This document shows positions 54,116 through 63,901 of a DNA stretch of 64,000 nt, in pieces. Under the pieces are notes generated by a model. That model was not told the DNA's origin. It saw only the letters and a program-made list of their open reading frames with translations, and did not search any database. Both the position numbers and the translations under genes were made by a program. Location of the stretch: NCBI GenBank assembly GCA_910584865.1, contig CAJUCE010000011.1, forward strand, positions 62,001-126,000. Direction: 5' to 3'. This DNA is from an uncultured Acetatifactor sp. (GTDB lineage: Bacteria > Bacillota > Clostridia > Lachnospirales > Lachnospiraceae). Each line of letters starts with the position of its first letter. Positions within the stretch are counted from its first letter, which is position 1.

Positions 54116-56500
54116 CTACCGCGACTCCTGCAAAAGCAGGCTGACCCTGTTCTGAATCTTATCTACCGTCCTGTCCAGATCCACCTGCCCGGAAAAGTAC
54201 GCCTGCGCCTCCTCGTTGATGATATTCTGGATCACCGGATGCATTTCATACCGGTTCTGCACGCTCTCCACCAGTTCCCTGACTGCATTCACCTCTTCCC
54301 GGGTGGCGGCATATACCGCGATACTTCCGTCCGGACCCCCGTAGTATTCCTTTGGCAGTTTTTCCTGCCCTGTGCCGCCCTCTGAATCGGTGTAATCCTC
54401 CTGCATAGCTGCTTCCATTACCTCGTCGAAACGTTCCTGCACCATGGGAAAGCCCTGTCCGTCATATCCCTGCAGCAGGTAAAATTTCACGAACTCCCAT
54501 GCTCCTGCCTGGTTCGCACTCCTTGCGTTCACAGCCACGGCACTGCCCCTGAAATCCACTGCAGTCCCGCTGCCCTTCACCGTGGGAAAGCCGATGACGC
54601 CAAGGCTTCCGCCGTACTTCTCCTTCTCCATCTGATAGTCCGCCACACTGGAGAAAATGCCCACAGTGAGCACCTGCTTCCTCTCCCGGATCCCCTGCAG
54701 GTGGCCCACATCTCCGAAGTCGGGATCATAATTTCCCGCGAAGGAAAGCACCTCTTTAAAATAATCCCCGTCAAATTCACACCTTCCCGTATCCCAGTCC
54801 ACAAACTCATCCATGGCCGCGCAGCAGAGTGTGGTAAGCACCGGCTCGTCCGCCGAAAAGCCGCCCACGGCATTCAAATCCTTCCCGCTGCCTTCCAGGA
54901 GCCGGAGCAGTTCCGAAAAGGTGACGCCGCTCTTTCCCCCTGTCACATCGGCATAGCCCCACATGGAATAGAGCTGGAAGGAAGGGGCTATGCTGTATAA
55001 GCTCCCCTGCTCCTCACAGGCCTTTAACACCGACTGTACCAGCATACTCTCCGAAACCGCCCCGTCTTCTTCCATGAATCCATACAGATCCGCCAATACG
55101 CCCTTCCCGGAAAAAACCCGGTAATCGATCCCCGATACGCCGATAATGTCCGGCGCTTTTCCGGTAACCACATCCAGCTTCAGCTTCTCTGCGGCATCCT
55201 CATAGTTTCCTTCCCTGCTGTAATAATCCACAATCTGCACCATGTATCCGGCACTGTCCCGGTTAAACTGTACCACGGCCTTCTCCAGATCCTGTGCCGT
55301 CATAGTCACCCCCAGGGTCACGATCGTTTTGTCCGTGCTGCCCGGCGTTAAGACAGCCAGTTCCAGAGCGCCCGATTCTCCATCCCGGTCAATGATTTCA
55401 ATCCTGTCTTCCCCTTTTCCCAAAAATACAATATCTGCTGACAGAAGTCCATAAGATGCCAAATCAAACACCTCTGTCCTTTTCTGCGTATCATACCGGA
55501 ATTCGTACATACGATTGTCCCGGCAGTACAGCCATCCCCTGCCGGTGAATGTAAAATGCTCCGGAATATTTCCGTCCTCCATGCCGAAGCAGTCATAGGC
55601 CGTTCCCAGCTTCACCGGCTCCATCAGCTTCTTCTCTGCCACGTCGAGCTCCTGCAGCTGGATTTCACTGTCGTTCCTCACGAGAAAACCAGGCCTGCCC
55701 TCCCCGTCTACCTGGAAATACAGCACATCCACTCCGGAAACATTAGGAATATCCTGATAAAAAACGGTTTTCCCATCCCTGTCCTTCACATAGACCCGAT
55801 CCGTCTCATACCATACTTCCCTTTCTACACCCTCGATATCTCTCATCTGGGGTATCACCAATTCGCACCAGATATAACAATACCCTTCCGAATCCGTCTC
55901 GATACCCCTCAAAACCAGACAATTTCTGTCGGAATAATCTTCCAGTTCTACTTTTTCATACGTCCCGGAACCGTTTTTCGTATCGATCTTCCACAGGCCT
56001 GTCTCCTCTCCTGCTGCCGGAAGATAGAGATTCCCGTCCTTATCCGCCGCTATTCCGGACTGCAGGGCAACGTCCTGCAAAGAAACCTCTCCCTCCACGG
56101 TAAGGCTGTCCTTCCCGATGCTGTCCAGCCATGTTCCGCCGCCGCTGTCAAATAATCCATAAAATGTCTGACCGGCAGACAGAATCTGCGCATAGGCCTT
56201 CTCCAACGGGAAATAAGCCGGCTCCCAGATGACCGGTCCCTCGTCCCAGACAGAATTGCCCGTCCCGGCCTGCCCGGTATTGCCGTTCCCGTATGCGCCG
56301 CTGCTCCCGGCCCAACCACCGCTTTCCATGCCCGCGCCGCCGGCCTCCCCGTTCTGACTACCCTCAGCGCTGCCTTTTATATCCACACCCGCAAGAATAT
56401 CCGTTGCTTCCTGCTCCCTGTCGGCTCCCTTCCCGCAGCCTGTTATGACAAGTGCCATGATGCCGGCAGCAGCAATAAATCTGCGCTTTTTCTTCCCCAT
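54116..56500 (-). CDS. Lipoprotein with N-terminal propeller-like and C-terminal solute-binding domains
   Basis: A protein of 794 residues with signal and lipobox LVITGCGK. A Gly/Ser-rich linker (residues 45-85) is followed by propeller-like repeats to about 370 (IAADKDGNLYLPA, IETDSEGYCYIW, YFQVDGEGRPGF). Residues 390-794 match family-1 extracellular solute-binding proteins (VTMTAQDLEKAVVQFNRDS, AWEFVKFYLLQG). No permease or ATPase gene is adjacent, so it is an orphan receptor or sensor lipoprotein. Such fusions occur in Lachnospiraceae. The ligand is unknown, perhaps a sugar. Confidence 0.75.
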   Translation of the reverse strand: MGKKKRRFIAAAGIMALVITGCGKGADREQEATDILAGVDIKGSAEGSQNGEAGGAGMESGGWAGSSGAYGNGNTGQAGTGNSVWDEGPVIWEPAYFPLEKAYAQILSAGQTFYGLFDSGGGTWLDSIGKDSLTVEGEVSLQDVALQSGIAADKDGNLYLPAAGEETGLWKIDTKNGSGTYEKVELEDYSDRNCLVLRGIETDSEGYCYIWCELVIPQMRDIEGVEREVWYETDRVYVKDRDGKTVFYQDIPNVSGVDVLYFQVDGEGRPGFLVRNDSEIQLQELDVAEKKLMEPVKLGTAYDCFGMEDGNIPEHFTFTGRGWLYCRDNRMYEFRYDTQKRTEVFDLASYGLLSADIVFLGKGEDRIEIIDRDGESGALELAVLTPGSTDKTIVTLGVTMTAQDLEKAVVQFNRDSAGYMVQIVDYYSREGNYEDAAEKLKLDVVTGKAPDIIGVSGIDYRVFSGKGVLADLYGFMEEDGAVSESMLVQSVLKACEEQGSLYSIAPSFQLYSMWGYADVTGGKSGVTFSELLRLLEGSGKDLNAVGGFSADEPVLTTLCCAAMDEFVDWDTGRCEFDGDYFKEVLSFAGNYDPDFGDVGHLQGIRERKQVLTVGIFSSVADYQMEKEKYGGSLGVIGFPTVKGSGTAVDFRGSAVAVNARSANQAGAWEFVKFYLLQGYDGQGFPMVQERFDEVMEAAMQEDYTDSEGGTGQEKLPKEYYGGPDGSIAVYAATREEVNAVRELVESVQNRYEMHPVIQNIINEEAQAYFSGQVDLDRTVDKIQNRVSLLLQESR

Positions 56501-56617
56501 AGTCCCATACCCCTCTCTTTATTTCCTTATGGTCTGGGGCTATTTTATCTGTCTTTTGTATCCTGATTGTATCGGCTCATTCTGCCGCCGCTTCATCCGT
56601 CCCTGATAGAGATAGAT

Positions 56618-58504
56618 TTAAGCATTCTGCATCTGCTGCCTGTTATACTGCAGGGTATAGAGGTCATAATACCGGCCCTTGCGGTGCAGCAGCTCCTGAT
56701 GGCTCCCCTGCTCCACAATCTTCCCGTGGGACAGCAGGATGATATTGTCCGCATGCTGGATGGTGGAAAGCCTGTGGGCCACGATGAGCATGGTTCCGAT
56801 ATTCTTCATTTTCTCCAGGCTGTCCTGGATCAGCAGCTCCGTCTCCGTATCGATATTGGCGGTGGCCTCGTCCAGGATCATCACAGAGGGCCTGTGGATA
56901 ATCGTCCGGGCAAAGGAAAGAAGCTGCCTCTGGCCCGCAGAGAAATTGTTGCCCCGCTCCCGCACCACTTCGTCAAGGCCGTTCTCAAGCCTCCTGATAA
57001 AGCCGTCCGCATTGACGTAACGGCAGGCCTCCCACACCTCGCTGTCCGTCACACCCTCCTTGCGCAGCAGGATATTGCTGCGGATATCGCCGGAGAACAG
57101 AAACACATCCTGAAGCATCTGCCCGAAATGTCGCCGCAGGGAGGATATCTTAATCTTCCGTATATCGATGCCGTCGATGAGGATCTGTCCCTTCTGGATA
57201 TCGTAATTGCGGCAGATCAAACTAAGGATTGTAGTCTTTCCCGAACCGGTGGACCCCACAAAGGCCACCGTCTGCCTGGGCTCCACATGGAAGGATACTC
57301 CCTTGAGCACCCACTCATCCGGTTTATAGCAAAACCACACATCCCGGAACTCGATCTCCCCACGAATCTGCGGCAGTTCCATGGCATCCGGCGAATCTAC
57401 CACCTCCGGCTCCATATCCAGGATGGTAAATATCTTCTCCGCCGCCGCAAAGGAGCGCTGCAGCATGTCGAACTGCTCCGCCAGAGCCTGGATGGGATTG
57501 AAGAAACGGGAGATATACATATAAAATGACACCATTATGCTGCTGTCGATCACCTGTCCGAAATAGTGGATATCCTTAATATATCCCTTCGCCCCGAAAT
57601 AAAACAGGCACAGGTTCGAGGAGATGAACAGCATATACACCATGGGCTGGAAAATGCCGAAAACAAACATCCTGTTGTACTTAGCCTTCTTCAGCTTCCG
57701 GCTGCGGTCCAGGAAATCATCCAGTTTCCGCTCCTCCCTGTTGAAAATCTGGGTAATCTTCATGCCTGACAGATTTTCGGACAGATAGGTATTGATGTCC
57801 GTGGTGGCGTCGTTCACCTGCAGGTGCACCCGCCGGGAGAATTTCCGGAAAATCACGGTAAACAGCACCACAAAGGGAACGAAGCACAGAACCATCAGTG
57901 TCAGCGCATAGTTCAGCATCAGCATGGCGCCCAGAACCCCCACGATCACCATGGTATTCTTGGCCAGTGTCACCAGGATGTTCGTAAACATAAAGGAAAT
58001 GGCATTGGGATCGTTGGAAACCCTAGTCACCAGTTTGCCCACGGGAATGTTGTTCAGCTGTTCATGGCTTAAGCTCTCAATATGGGTAAACACATCCATC
58101 CGGATGCGTGACAGAATCTTCTGGCCCGTCTTCTGCAGAATCATGGCCTGGAGATAAGTGCAGACCATGGACACCACCAAAATCCCCGCATACACTCCCA
58201 CCATGGCATACAGGCTGTTCAGCTCAAAATCATCCCGGATCAGGCCCTGAATCCGTCCGATGATCAGCGGGGACAGCAGATCGTACACAATGGAAAACAG
58301 CATCACAAAAAACACCAGAATGAAACTCTTCCAATAGGGCCTGGCATAGCCTAGGAGCCTGCGGACAATCTCCCTGTCCGGAATGCTCCGCTCCTTCTCA
58401 TGTGTGTCCTTCACCTTCCGAAGCGCCGCGTAAGCTGCCAGAAACACAATGGAAAAAGAACCTATAATACTTCCTACAATTAAAATAGGCAGATATTCAT
58501 TCAT
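56618..58504 (-). CDS. ABC exporter subunit, canonical ATPase
   Basis: The ATG at 58504 (MNEYLPILIVG) overlaps the partner gene by 8 bp, giving 628 residues. An extra N-terminal helix precedes the usual six. The ATPase domain has GSTGSGKTT, signature FSAGQ, Walker B MILDEATANID and H-loop IVAHRLST, all complete. The non-canonical FSAGQ faces the degenerate site of the partner encoded at 58497-60278. Confidence 0.9.
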   Translation of the reverse strand: MNEYLPILIVGSIIGSFSIVFLAAYAALRKVKDTHEKERSIPDREIVRRLLGYARPYWKSFILVFFVMLFSIVYDLLSPLIIGRIQGLIRDDFELNSLYAMVGVYAGILVVSMVCTYLQAMILQKTGQKILSRIRMDVFTHIESLSHEQLNNIPVGKLVTRVSNDPNAISFMFTNILVTLAKNTMVIVGVLGAMLMLNYALTLMVLCFVPFVVLFTVIFRKFSRRVHLQVNDATTDINTYLSENLSGMKITQIFNREERKLDDFLDRSRKLKKAKYNRMFVFGIFQPMVYMLFISSNLCLFYFGAKGYIKDIHYFGQVIDSSIMVSFYMYISRFFNPIQALAEQFDMLQRSFAAAEKIFTILDMEPEVVDSPDAMELPQIRGEIEFRDVWFCYKPDEWVLKGVSFHVEPRQTVAFVGSTGSGKTTILSLICRNYDIQKGQILIDGIDIRKIKISSLRRHFGQMLQDVFLFSGDIRSNILLRKEGVTDSEVWEACRYVNADGFIRRLENGLDEVVRERGNNFSAGQRQLLSFARTIIHRPSVMILDEATANIDTETELLIQDSLEKMKNIGTMLIVAHRLSTIQHADNIILLSHGKIVEQGSHQELLHRKGRYYDLYTLQYNRQQMQNA

Positions 58505-60278
58505 TGCCAGCCGCTCCTTCCTCCTCCAGTTTCTGAAGGTCCACCATCTTCCGGTATTCCGGACAGTTCTCGTACAGCTCTGCGTGAGGCCCGGAGGCCA
58601 CAAGCTCCCCGTCTTCAATAAACAGGATTTTGTCCATCTTCTCTATGGTGGTGACCCTGTGGGCAATGAGGATGGTAGTCCTGCCCTGCCTGGCCTCCCG
58701 CAGATTCTCCAGGATGGCCGCCTCTGTCTTGGTATCCACCGCAGACACGGAATCGTCCAGAATCAATATGGGCGCGTCCTTCATCAGCGCCCGGGCGATG
58801 GAAATCCTCTGCTTCTGGCCGCCGGACACCGTGACGCCCCGCTCCCCCAGAATCGTATTGTAGCCCTGCTGAAACTCCTTGATATTGCTGTGCACATCCG
58901 CAAGCCTTGCCGCCTGGGCCACAGCCCTTGGATTGTAGGCATCCACCCCGAAGGCGATATTTTTCTCTATGGTGTCGGAGAACAGGAAATTGTCCTGGGG
59001 TACATAGGCGCAGGCCGCCCGCAGGTCACGGATTTTTACATCGTTCACGTCATGGCCGTCGATGAACAGCGTGCCGTCCGGGACATTGTAGGTGCGCAGG
59101 ATCAGATCCACAAGCGTCGTCTTGCCGGAACCGGTCTTTCCCACCAGTCCCACATTTTCCCCCGCCCTGATAGTAAAGGATACGTTTTTCAGCACATCCA
59201 GTTCCCCGTCGGGATAGTTGAATGTCAGGTTCCGGAACTCAATGTCCCCCCGCACATCCTGCAGGCTCCCGGCGCCCTCCCTGTCCGTCACGTCAATCTT
59301 CGCGTCCAGCAGCTCCCCCAGACGGTCCAGGGACGCCTTCCCCCTGGAAGTCATGTCTATGAGCTCGGACACCGCCATGATAGGCCAGATGACGGCATTG
59401 AAATAACCGATGAACTCCACCAGCTGGCCGGCATTGAACTGGTTTTTATACACAAGATATCCCCCGTAGCCAAGAATCACGCAGACCACGCTTTCCACGA
59501 ACATGGTCACCATGATCCGCAGCAGCACGGAAGACTTAGTGTGGTCAATATTGGCCTCCTCATTCTCCTCGTTCAGCTTCTGAAAGGCCATCAGCTCCCT
59601 GGCCTCCTTGACGAAGGCCTTTATCACCGCAATGCCGGAAAAGCTCTCCTGGGAGAAATCGGAAAGCCTGGAAAAAGCCTCCTGGCGGATGTCCCACTTT
59701 TTCATCATCTGCTTCCCGATCACCGTGGCCGCCCCCAGCAGAAACGCCATGGGAATCAGGGACAATAATGTCAATCCCGGATCCATCTTCCACATGTTCA
59801 TCACCGCAAGCACGCCAAGCAGCAGGGCGTCAAAGAACATCAATACGCCCCATCCGAAGCAGTCCTGTACGGTGTCCAGGTCATTGGTGAACAGGCTCAT
59901 GAGATTCCCCACCTTGTTGACCTGGTAATATTCCCGGCTTAAATCCTTGGCATGGTCAAACATCCGGTTGCGCAGATCCGCCTCCAGGCGCACCGCTGCC
60001 CCAAAGAAACATATCCTCCACAGAAACCGCCCGAACACCATAGCCAGGACAATCTTCACCATGGGCATAGCGATGCCGTCCAGAAGGAAATCCATGTCAA
60101 AGGCCCTCTGCATGCCGTCCACGCTGACGGTCCCGCTGTTCATGCCGTTGATCACCATCCTGTAGATCTTGGGGATCTCCAGCTGCAGAAAGTCCACCAT
60201 CACAAGGGAAATCAGGCCGAAAATAAGCCATCCGGCATACTTGAAATAGTATCTGTTGATATGTTTTCCGAAAATCAT
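58497..60278 (-). CDS. ABC exporter subunit with degenerate nucleotide site
   Basis: A protein of 593 residues with six membrane helices. It has Walker A GKTGSGKTT, signature VSGGQ and Walker B LILDDSVSAVD with aspartate in place of the catalytic glutamate. The H-loop histidine is kept (IAHRVTT). This is the first gene of a two-gene heterodimeric exporter. It has a promoter at 60345-60374 and lies downstream of a MerR-type regulator that may control it. Confidence 0.9.
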   Translation of the reverse strand: MIFGKHINRYYFKYAGWLIFGLISLVMVDFLQLEIPKIYRMVINGMNSGTVSVDGMQRAFDMDFLLDGIAMPMVKIVLAMVFGRFLWRICFFGAAVRLEADLRNRMFDHAKDLSREYYQVNKVGNLMSLFTNDLDTVQDCFGWGVLMFFDALLLGVLAVMNMWKMDPGLTLLSLIPMAFLLGAATVIGKQMMKKWDIRQEAFSRLSDFSQESFSGIAVIKAFVKEARELMAFQKLNEENEEANIDHTKSSVLLRIMVTMFVESVVCVILGYGGYLVYKNQFNAGQLVEFIGYFNAVIWPIMAVSELIDMTSRGKASLDRLGELLDAKIDVTDREGAGSLQDVRGDIEFRNLTFNYPDGELDVLKNVSFTIRAGENVGLVGKTGSGKTTLVDLILRTYNVPDGTLFIDGHDVNDVKIRDLRAACAYVPQDNFLFSDTIEKNIAFGVDAYNPRAVAQAARLADVHSNIKEFQQGYNTILGERGVTVSGGQKQRISIARALMKDAPILILDDSVSAVDTKTEAAILENLREARQGRTTILIAHRVTTIEKMDKILFIEDGELVASGPHAELYENCPEYRKMVDLQKLEEEGAAGNE

Positions 60279-60344
60279 ATGTACTCCCTTCCTTCCGGCA
60301 TTTTCTCATTGATTTTCATTTTCCGATTATTGCCGCATCTATAG

Positions 60345-60374
60345 ATCATACTACCTTGATGCGCTCTAAGTCAA
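60345..60374 (-). promoter_or_regulatory. Promoter of the second ABC exporter operon
   Basis: TTGACT (60369-60374) and TATGAT (60345-60350) have an 18-bp spacer on the bottom strand. The region 60375-60534 shows no supported gene. Confidence 0.65.
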
Positions 60375-60534
60375 GCACAAAACCTCCGTTTTAACAATGA
60401 CATATAAACAAACTCCCCAACCTGCGCAAATGGTATTCCGGAATCCCCAGTATGGTAGAGATACTCCTTCTCCGGGATTAGAGGCTTGAGAAAGAAAATA
60501 GGCTGCAATGTTTATTTGATTTTGGCATAAAATG

Positions 60535-60577
60535 GCCATAAGCGCCGTGGCAGCCTGCAACCCATGGCACTTATGGC
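60535..60577 (-). terminator. Terminator of the MerR-family gene
   Basis: GCCATAAG (60535-60542) pairs with CTTATGGC (60570-60577), extended by an imperfect GCC-TGG stem. On the bottom strand it is followed by ATTTTATG. Confidence 0.65.
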
Positions 60578-60605
60578 CTTCAGAATCCCTATAAGCGTCG
60601 CTACC

Positions 60606-61613
60606 TTACTTCTCCCTTGCCTTCACCGGCAGCATCAGGTCAATCTGTCCTGGAAGGCCGTCCTCCTTCCAACCGTTATGGGCGGCATACACCCAGTTCA
60701 GATGCTCTTCCAGGCAGCCTCCCATGATTTCTTCCCCAAGCTCACTGTAAACCGCCTCGAAATCCGGGCTTTCATCGACCCATCTGGTCAGATTCTCCCA
60801 CAGCTGAAACTCCGGGAAGGGAATGGTCAGCACCGCGTACAGCCCCCCTGCAAAAGCCTTCTTCTCCATGGGAGCCGTCACTTCCATATCCTCCGGAATG
60901 GTGACCCAGTCCTCATAGCCGTGGATCCCATTCTCCAGGACGCCCGGGTTGGGGTGGTTGAAGCCAAACATCCGGGCATCCGGCTTCTTCTCATACAGTC
61001 CGCTCTCCTGCACGAACCTGGTCACCACCTCTCCCACCGCTTCCTCCGGATTCTCCCCGATATAATGGTAAGACGCCACGGTGAAAGGCGGCACGCGCAG
61101 AATCCTCACCGGCAGGGATTTGTCCAGGTTTTCTCCTGCTTTGTTCAGTTCTTCCATACTTGCACTCTCCTTTATGGTTGTTTTGGGAAAGGAAAGGCCA
61201 CGGGCAATCTCCGCCAGCTCCTTATCTTCCAGCAGTTCAAAATGCATCTGCCGTTTCCGGCTCTCACATAGCCGTCCTGCCAGCTGCTTTAAGAGCCTGC
61301 GGATCAGCGCCAGGGAAGCGATCTCATCGTCAAGCTCCGCCAGCTTACCCTGTAACAGCCGCAGGGATTCGCTTTGCTCCGCATCCCTCAGGAGGATGGC
61401 TATGTCTTTCAGGGGAAGCCGCAGTTTTCTGAGTATGATGATCTGCTGTACACGCCGGAGCGCCTCCTCATCGTATATCCGGTAGGCGTAATCCTCCCGA
61501 TGTATGGCTTTGATCAGGCCCAGCTTTTCGTAATGCCGAAGCATCCGTGGGGTGACGCCATACATCCGGGAAACCTGGCTGATGGTAAGGAAGTGATTAT
61601 TAGGTTGTTCCAT
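60606..61613 (-). CDS. MerR-family regulator with GyrI-like effector domain
   Basis: A protein of 335 residues. The N-terminal winged helix (TISQVSRMYGVTPRMLRHYE) and the dimerisation coil are typical of MerR. Residues about 165-330 form a GyrI-like ligand-binding domain, as in BmrR-type multidrug sensors. It should activate a promoter with a long spacer when ligand binds. Its own promoter (61638-61668) has such a 19-bp spacer. The ABC exporter operon that follows is a plausible second target. Confidence 0.85.
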   Translation of the reverse strand: MEQPNNHFLTISQVSRMYGVTPRMLRHYEKLGLIKAIHREDYAYRIYDEEALRRVQQIIILRKLRLPLKDIAILLRDAEQSESLRLLQGKLAELDDEIASLALIRRLLKQLAGRLCESRKRQMHFELLEDKELAEIARGLSFPKTTIKESASMEELNKAGENLDKSLPVRILRVPPFTVASYHYIGENPEEAVGEVVTRFVQESGLYEKKPDARMFGFNHPNPGVLENGIHGYEDWVTIPEDMEVTAPMEKKAFAGGLYAVLTIPFPEFQLWENLTRWVDESPDFEAVYSELGEEIMGGCLEEHLNWVYAAHNGWKEDGLPGQIDLMLPVKAREK

Positions 61614-61637
61614 GGCTGTTCTCCTTTCCTGACTTTG

Positions 61638-61668
61638 AGCATAAAGGATAACACCGTGTCAGAGTCAA
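61638..61668 (-). promoter_or_regulatory. MerR-type promoter/operator
   Basis: TTGACT (61663-61668) and TATGCT (61638-61643) are separated by 19 bp, the distance typical of MerR-controlled promoters. A near-perfect dyad TGACAC/GTGTTA lies in the spacer. This suggests autoregulation of the gene at 60606-61613. Confidence 0.65.
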
Positions 61669-61703
61669 GAAGAAATTTCAGCTGTCGGGTTATCAACTTA
61701 TCC

Positions 61704-62219
61704 CTAAAGCAGTATCTCATATAAATAATCTTCCATAATAATATCAGTACCCCGCTTTTTGAACGTTTTCTCATCCACTATTTTCCCGCCGCATTTTACC
61801 GCCACACGATTGGAAGGGATATTTCCCTTACTGACGTACACGGTAACCTTCTCCGCCCCCTGGCCACGCGCAAATTCGATCATCCCCCGGGCCATTTCCG
61901 TGGCATATCCCTGACGCCAGAAATCCCTGTGCACACAGTAGGCGATGTCATACACCTTTTTGTCTTCGCTGGCTATAAAGCTGCATGTTCCCACACGCTG
62001 TCCGGAATCTTTCAGCACCGGAATCAGATAGCAGCACTCCTCGTCTTCTCCAAGTTCCTCCAGTGTTTTGATGTATGCGGGGTCAATCTCCTCTTTTGCT
62101 TCATCGGCCAGATATTTTCCCATTTCAGGGTCATTCCATATGCTGTAAGCCCAGGATGCATCTTCTTTTGTAAAGCCCCGCAAGATAAGCCTTGATGTTT
62201 CTATGGGTTCTATTCTCAT
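61704..62219 (-). CDS. GNAT-family acetyltransferase (RimJ-like)
   Basis: A protein of 171 residues. It opens ETSRLILRGFTKEDA, and the acetyl-CoA site follows as FWRQGYATEMARGMIEFA, then SNRVAVKCGGKIV. Relatives acetylate ribosomal protein N-termini or small molecules. It starts 14 bp after the phosphatase gene and is probably in the same operon. Confidence 0.85.
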   Translation of the reverse strand: MRIEPIETSRLILRGFTKEDASWAYSIWNDPEMGKYLADEAKEEIDPAYIKTLEELGEDEECCYLIPVLKDSGQRVGTCSFIASEDKKVYDIAYCVHRDFWRQGYATEMARGMIEFARGQGAEKVTVYVSKGNIPSNRVAVKCGGKIVDEKTFKKRGTDIIMEDYLYEILL

Positions 62220-62233
62220 TTTCGTTTTCCTTT

Positions 62234-62851
62234 TTATCGTTTTGGATACAACTTCAGCCTCGTTTTCCGCAATTCCTCCGGTTCAAGCTTGATGGCCTGC
62301 CCATTTTCAACCCTTGCTGTCAGATATGCCGTAGCAAAATCAAGGCCATTTTTAAGCGCCAGCAGGCACATCAGCACCGTGCCATGGGTCAGCACCAGAA
62401 TGTCCTTTCCCGCATCTATCTCATCTCCGGCTTCCTCCATGATCCTGTCAAGAGCTGAAAAGAGCCTTTCCAGCAATTCCTGACAGGACTCGCCCTCCGG
62501 AGGCCTGTTATAGCGTTTGTCAGACTCCCACTTTCTGACATCATCATAATACAGGCGTTCTATCTCATCCCAGGTATGGCCCTCAAATACGCCGAAATTC
62601 ATTTCTTCCAATCCCGGGATTACCTGTACCGGCACATGATATTGGGAGCCCACTGCCTGAGCTGTTTCCAGAGCTCTTTTTTGACGGCTGCTGTAGATGC
62701 GGCAGATGTTTCTATGGTCTTTTTCCAGATTCCCGCACAGGAGACGTGCCTGGGCTTTCCCGTTTTCATTAAGAGGGATATCCGTTGTCCCCTGCAGCCT
62801 ATTCGCGATATTCCAGTCTGTCTCCCCGTGCCTTGCAAATAAAATGCTCAT
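62234..62851 (-). CDS. Histidine phosphatase (phosphoglycerate-mutase-like)
   Basis: A protein of 205 residues. The catalytic LFARHGETDWN motif is at residues 4-14, YSSRQKRALETA follows, and the second histidine is in VLTHGTV. The substrate is unknown. Relatives dephosphorylate cobalamin precursors or sugar phosphates. It lies between the MurA-like fragment and the GNAT gene in the same direction. Confidence 0.88.
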   Translation of the reverse strand: MSILFARHGETDWNIANRLQGTTDIPLNENGKAQARLLCGNLEKDHRNICRIYSSRQKRALETAQAVGSQYHVPVQVIPGLEEMNFGVFEGHTWDEIERLYYDDVRKWESDKRYNRPPEGESCQELLERLFSALDRIMEEAGDEIDAGKDILVLTHGTVLMCLLALKNGLDFATAYLTARVENGQAIKLEPEELRKTRLKLYPKR

Positions 62852-62912
62852 TGCTTCTCCCTCCTATAGTTCCTGATAAATGGCATCTTCTGTCTTGAAT
62901 AAGGACATTATA

Positions 62913-63428
62913 TCACGGCTGCATGGGGATTTCCAGGCTTATCTTTGCCCCTAGCGAATTCATCTTTTTATCAAAATCCTCATACCCTCTCCTGATATGC
63001 TCATAGCCATAAAGGATCGTTTTTCCGTCTGCGGACAGTGCCGCCAATGCCAGGCTGGTGGCCGTCCTGATATCCTCGCCTGTTACGGCTGCGCCCTGGA
63101 CGCGCTGGGGCCCACAGATATATACATGGTTATATGACCGGAAAATATCGATGCCCATCTTCTTGTATTCGCTTACATATTGAAACCTGTCCACAAATAC
63201 GGTATCTTTTATCACCGATACCCCTTTGCATAAAACCGCCAGTGCCGACAGCAGAGGCTGTACATCCGACGGCATGCCCGGATACGGCAGCGCATCTGCC
63301 TGTATCGGTAAATAGCCTTGGTTAGAGGCGTCTATCTCTATTGATGTGCCGTCCTGCCTTATTTCGATTCCCGTATCTTTTAACAGGGAAATCAATGCGA
63401 TATTATGCTCCGGGATTATGTTTTTCAC
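62913..63428 (-). CDS. C-terminal half of a MurA-like enolpyruvyl transferase
   Basis: A protein of 171 residues starting with a GTG that overlaps the upstream stop. It matches the last 40 percent of MurA: PEHNIALISLLKDTG, LPYPGMPSDVQPLLSA, VDRFQYVSEYKKMG and HIRRGYEDFDKKM. The SDVQ aspartate and the RGYE arginine are kept. The N-terminal part with the catalytic cysteine and lysine is missing, so it cannot act alone as MurA. It is probably a gene remnant. A partner-dependent function is possible but unproven. Confidence 0.7.
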   Translation of the reverse strand: MKNIIPEHNIALISLLKDTGIEIRQDGTSIEIDASNQGYLPIQADALPYPGMPSDVQPLLSALAVLCKGVSVIKDTVFVDRFQYVSEYKKMGIDIFRSYNHVYICGPQRVQGAAVTGEDIRTATSLALAALSADGKTILYGYEHIRRGYEDFDKKMNSLGAKISLEIPMQP

Positions 63429-63895
63429 TCTCCCCTAAATACAACCTTCCTTTGATGGTAATTTTCCAGAAAACGAAGGGCTCTTTTTTCCACGATATCC
63501 TGCCAGTCTGCTTTCGGGATGTCCGTATAACAGGAATGAAGCTTCCTAAGCTCCCTGCCGACTTTCTTTCCCAGTTCATAGTAATTTTTTGAAGTATCTT
63601 TCTTTATGATATCCATGATCGGTATCCCGTCAACCCATGATACAATAGAATAAACTATGTCAGCATTTGTACCAAACAGAATGGGTTTGTGAGTATGAAT
63701 ATCCGTATGCATATATCCGGCAAGCTGTTCATACTCTTTTCTTTTTTCTGATGTCTTCGCCTTGTCACTGATCCGCAGCAAAAAGTATTTGCCGTCTTTT
63801 CTGAGCTTATATTTTTCGTCCCCGGAACAGCCCTCGGTTATCTTTTCGACTATTTCGTATGATTTCGCTTCCGCAATAGAATGTAAATTTTCCAT
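63425..63895 (-). CDS. N-terminal half of an APH-type phosphotransferase
   Basis: A protein of 156 residues. It has the N-lobe of aminoglycoside-phosphotransferase-like kinases: ITEGCSGDEKYKL, KYFLLRISD, IVSWVDGIP and VGRELRKLHS. It stops at VVFRGE, just before where the catalytic HGD loop should come, so it lacks the active site. The stop overlaps the MurA-like fragment as GTGA. Truncation by a deletion that joined two partial genes is the simplest reading. Confidence 0.7.
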   Translation of the reverse strand: MENLHSIAEAKSYEIVEKITEGCSGDEKYKLRKDGKYFLLRISDKAKTSEKRKEYEQLAGYMHTDIHTHKPILFGTNADIVYSIVSWVDGIPIMDIIKKDTSKNYYELGKKVGRELRKLHSCYTDIPKADWQDIVEKRALRFLENYHQRKVVFRGE

Positions 63896-63901
63896 CTTTC
63901 A

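Noticed and set aside
58449..59768. Rightward 439-codon frame opposite the ABC subunit
   Set aside because: It is a shadow of a gene with intact ATPase motifs.
60366..60560. Leftward 64-codon frame upstream of the exporter operon
   Set aside because: It has no ribosome site and runs over the -35 box of a good promoter.
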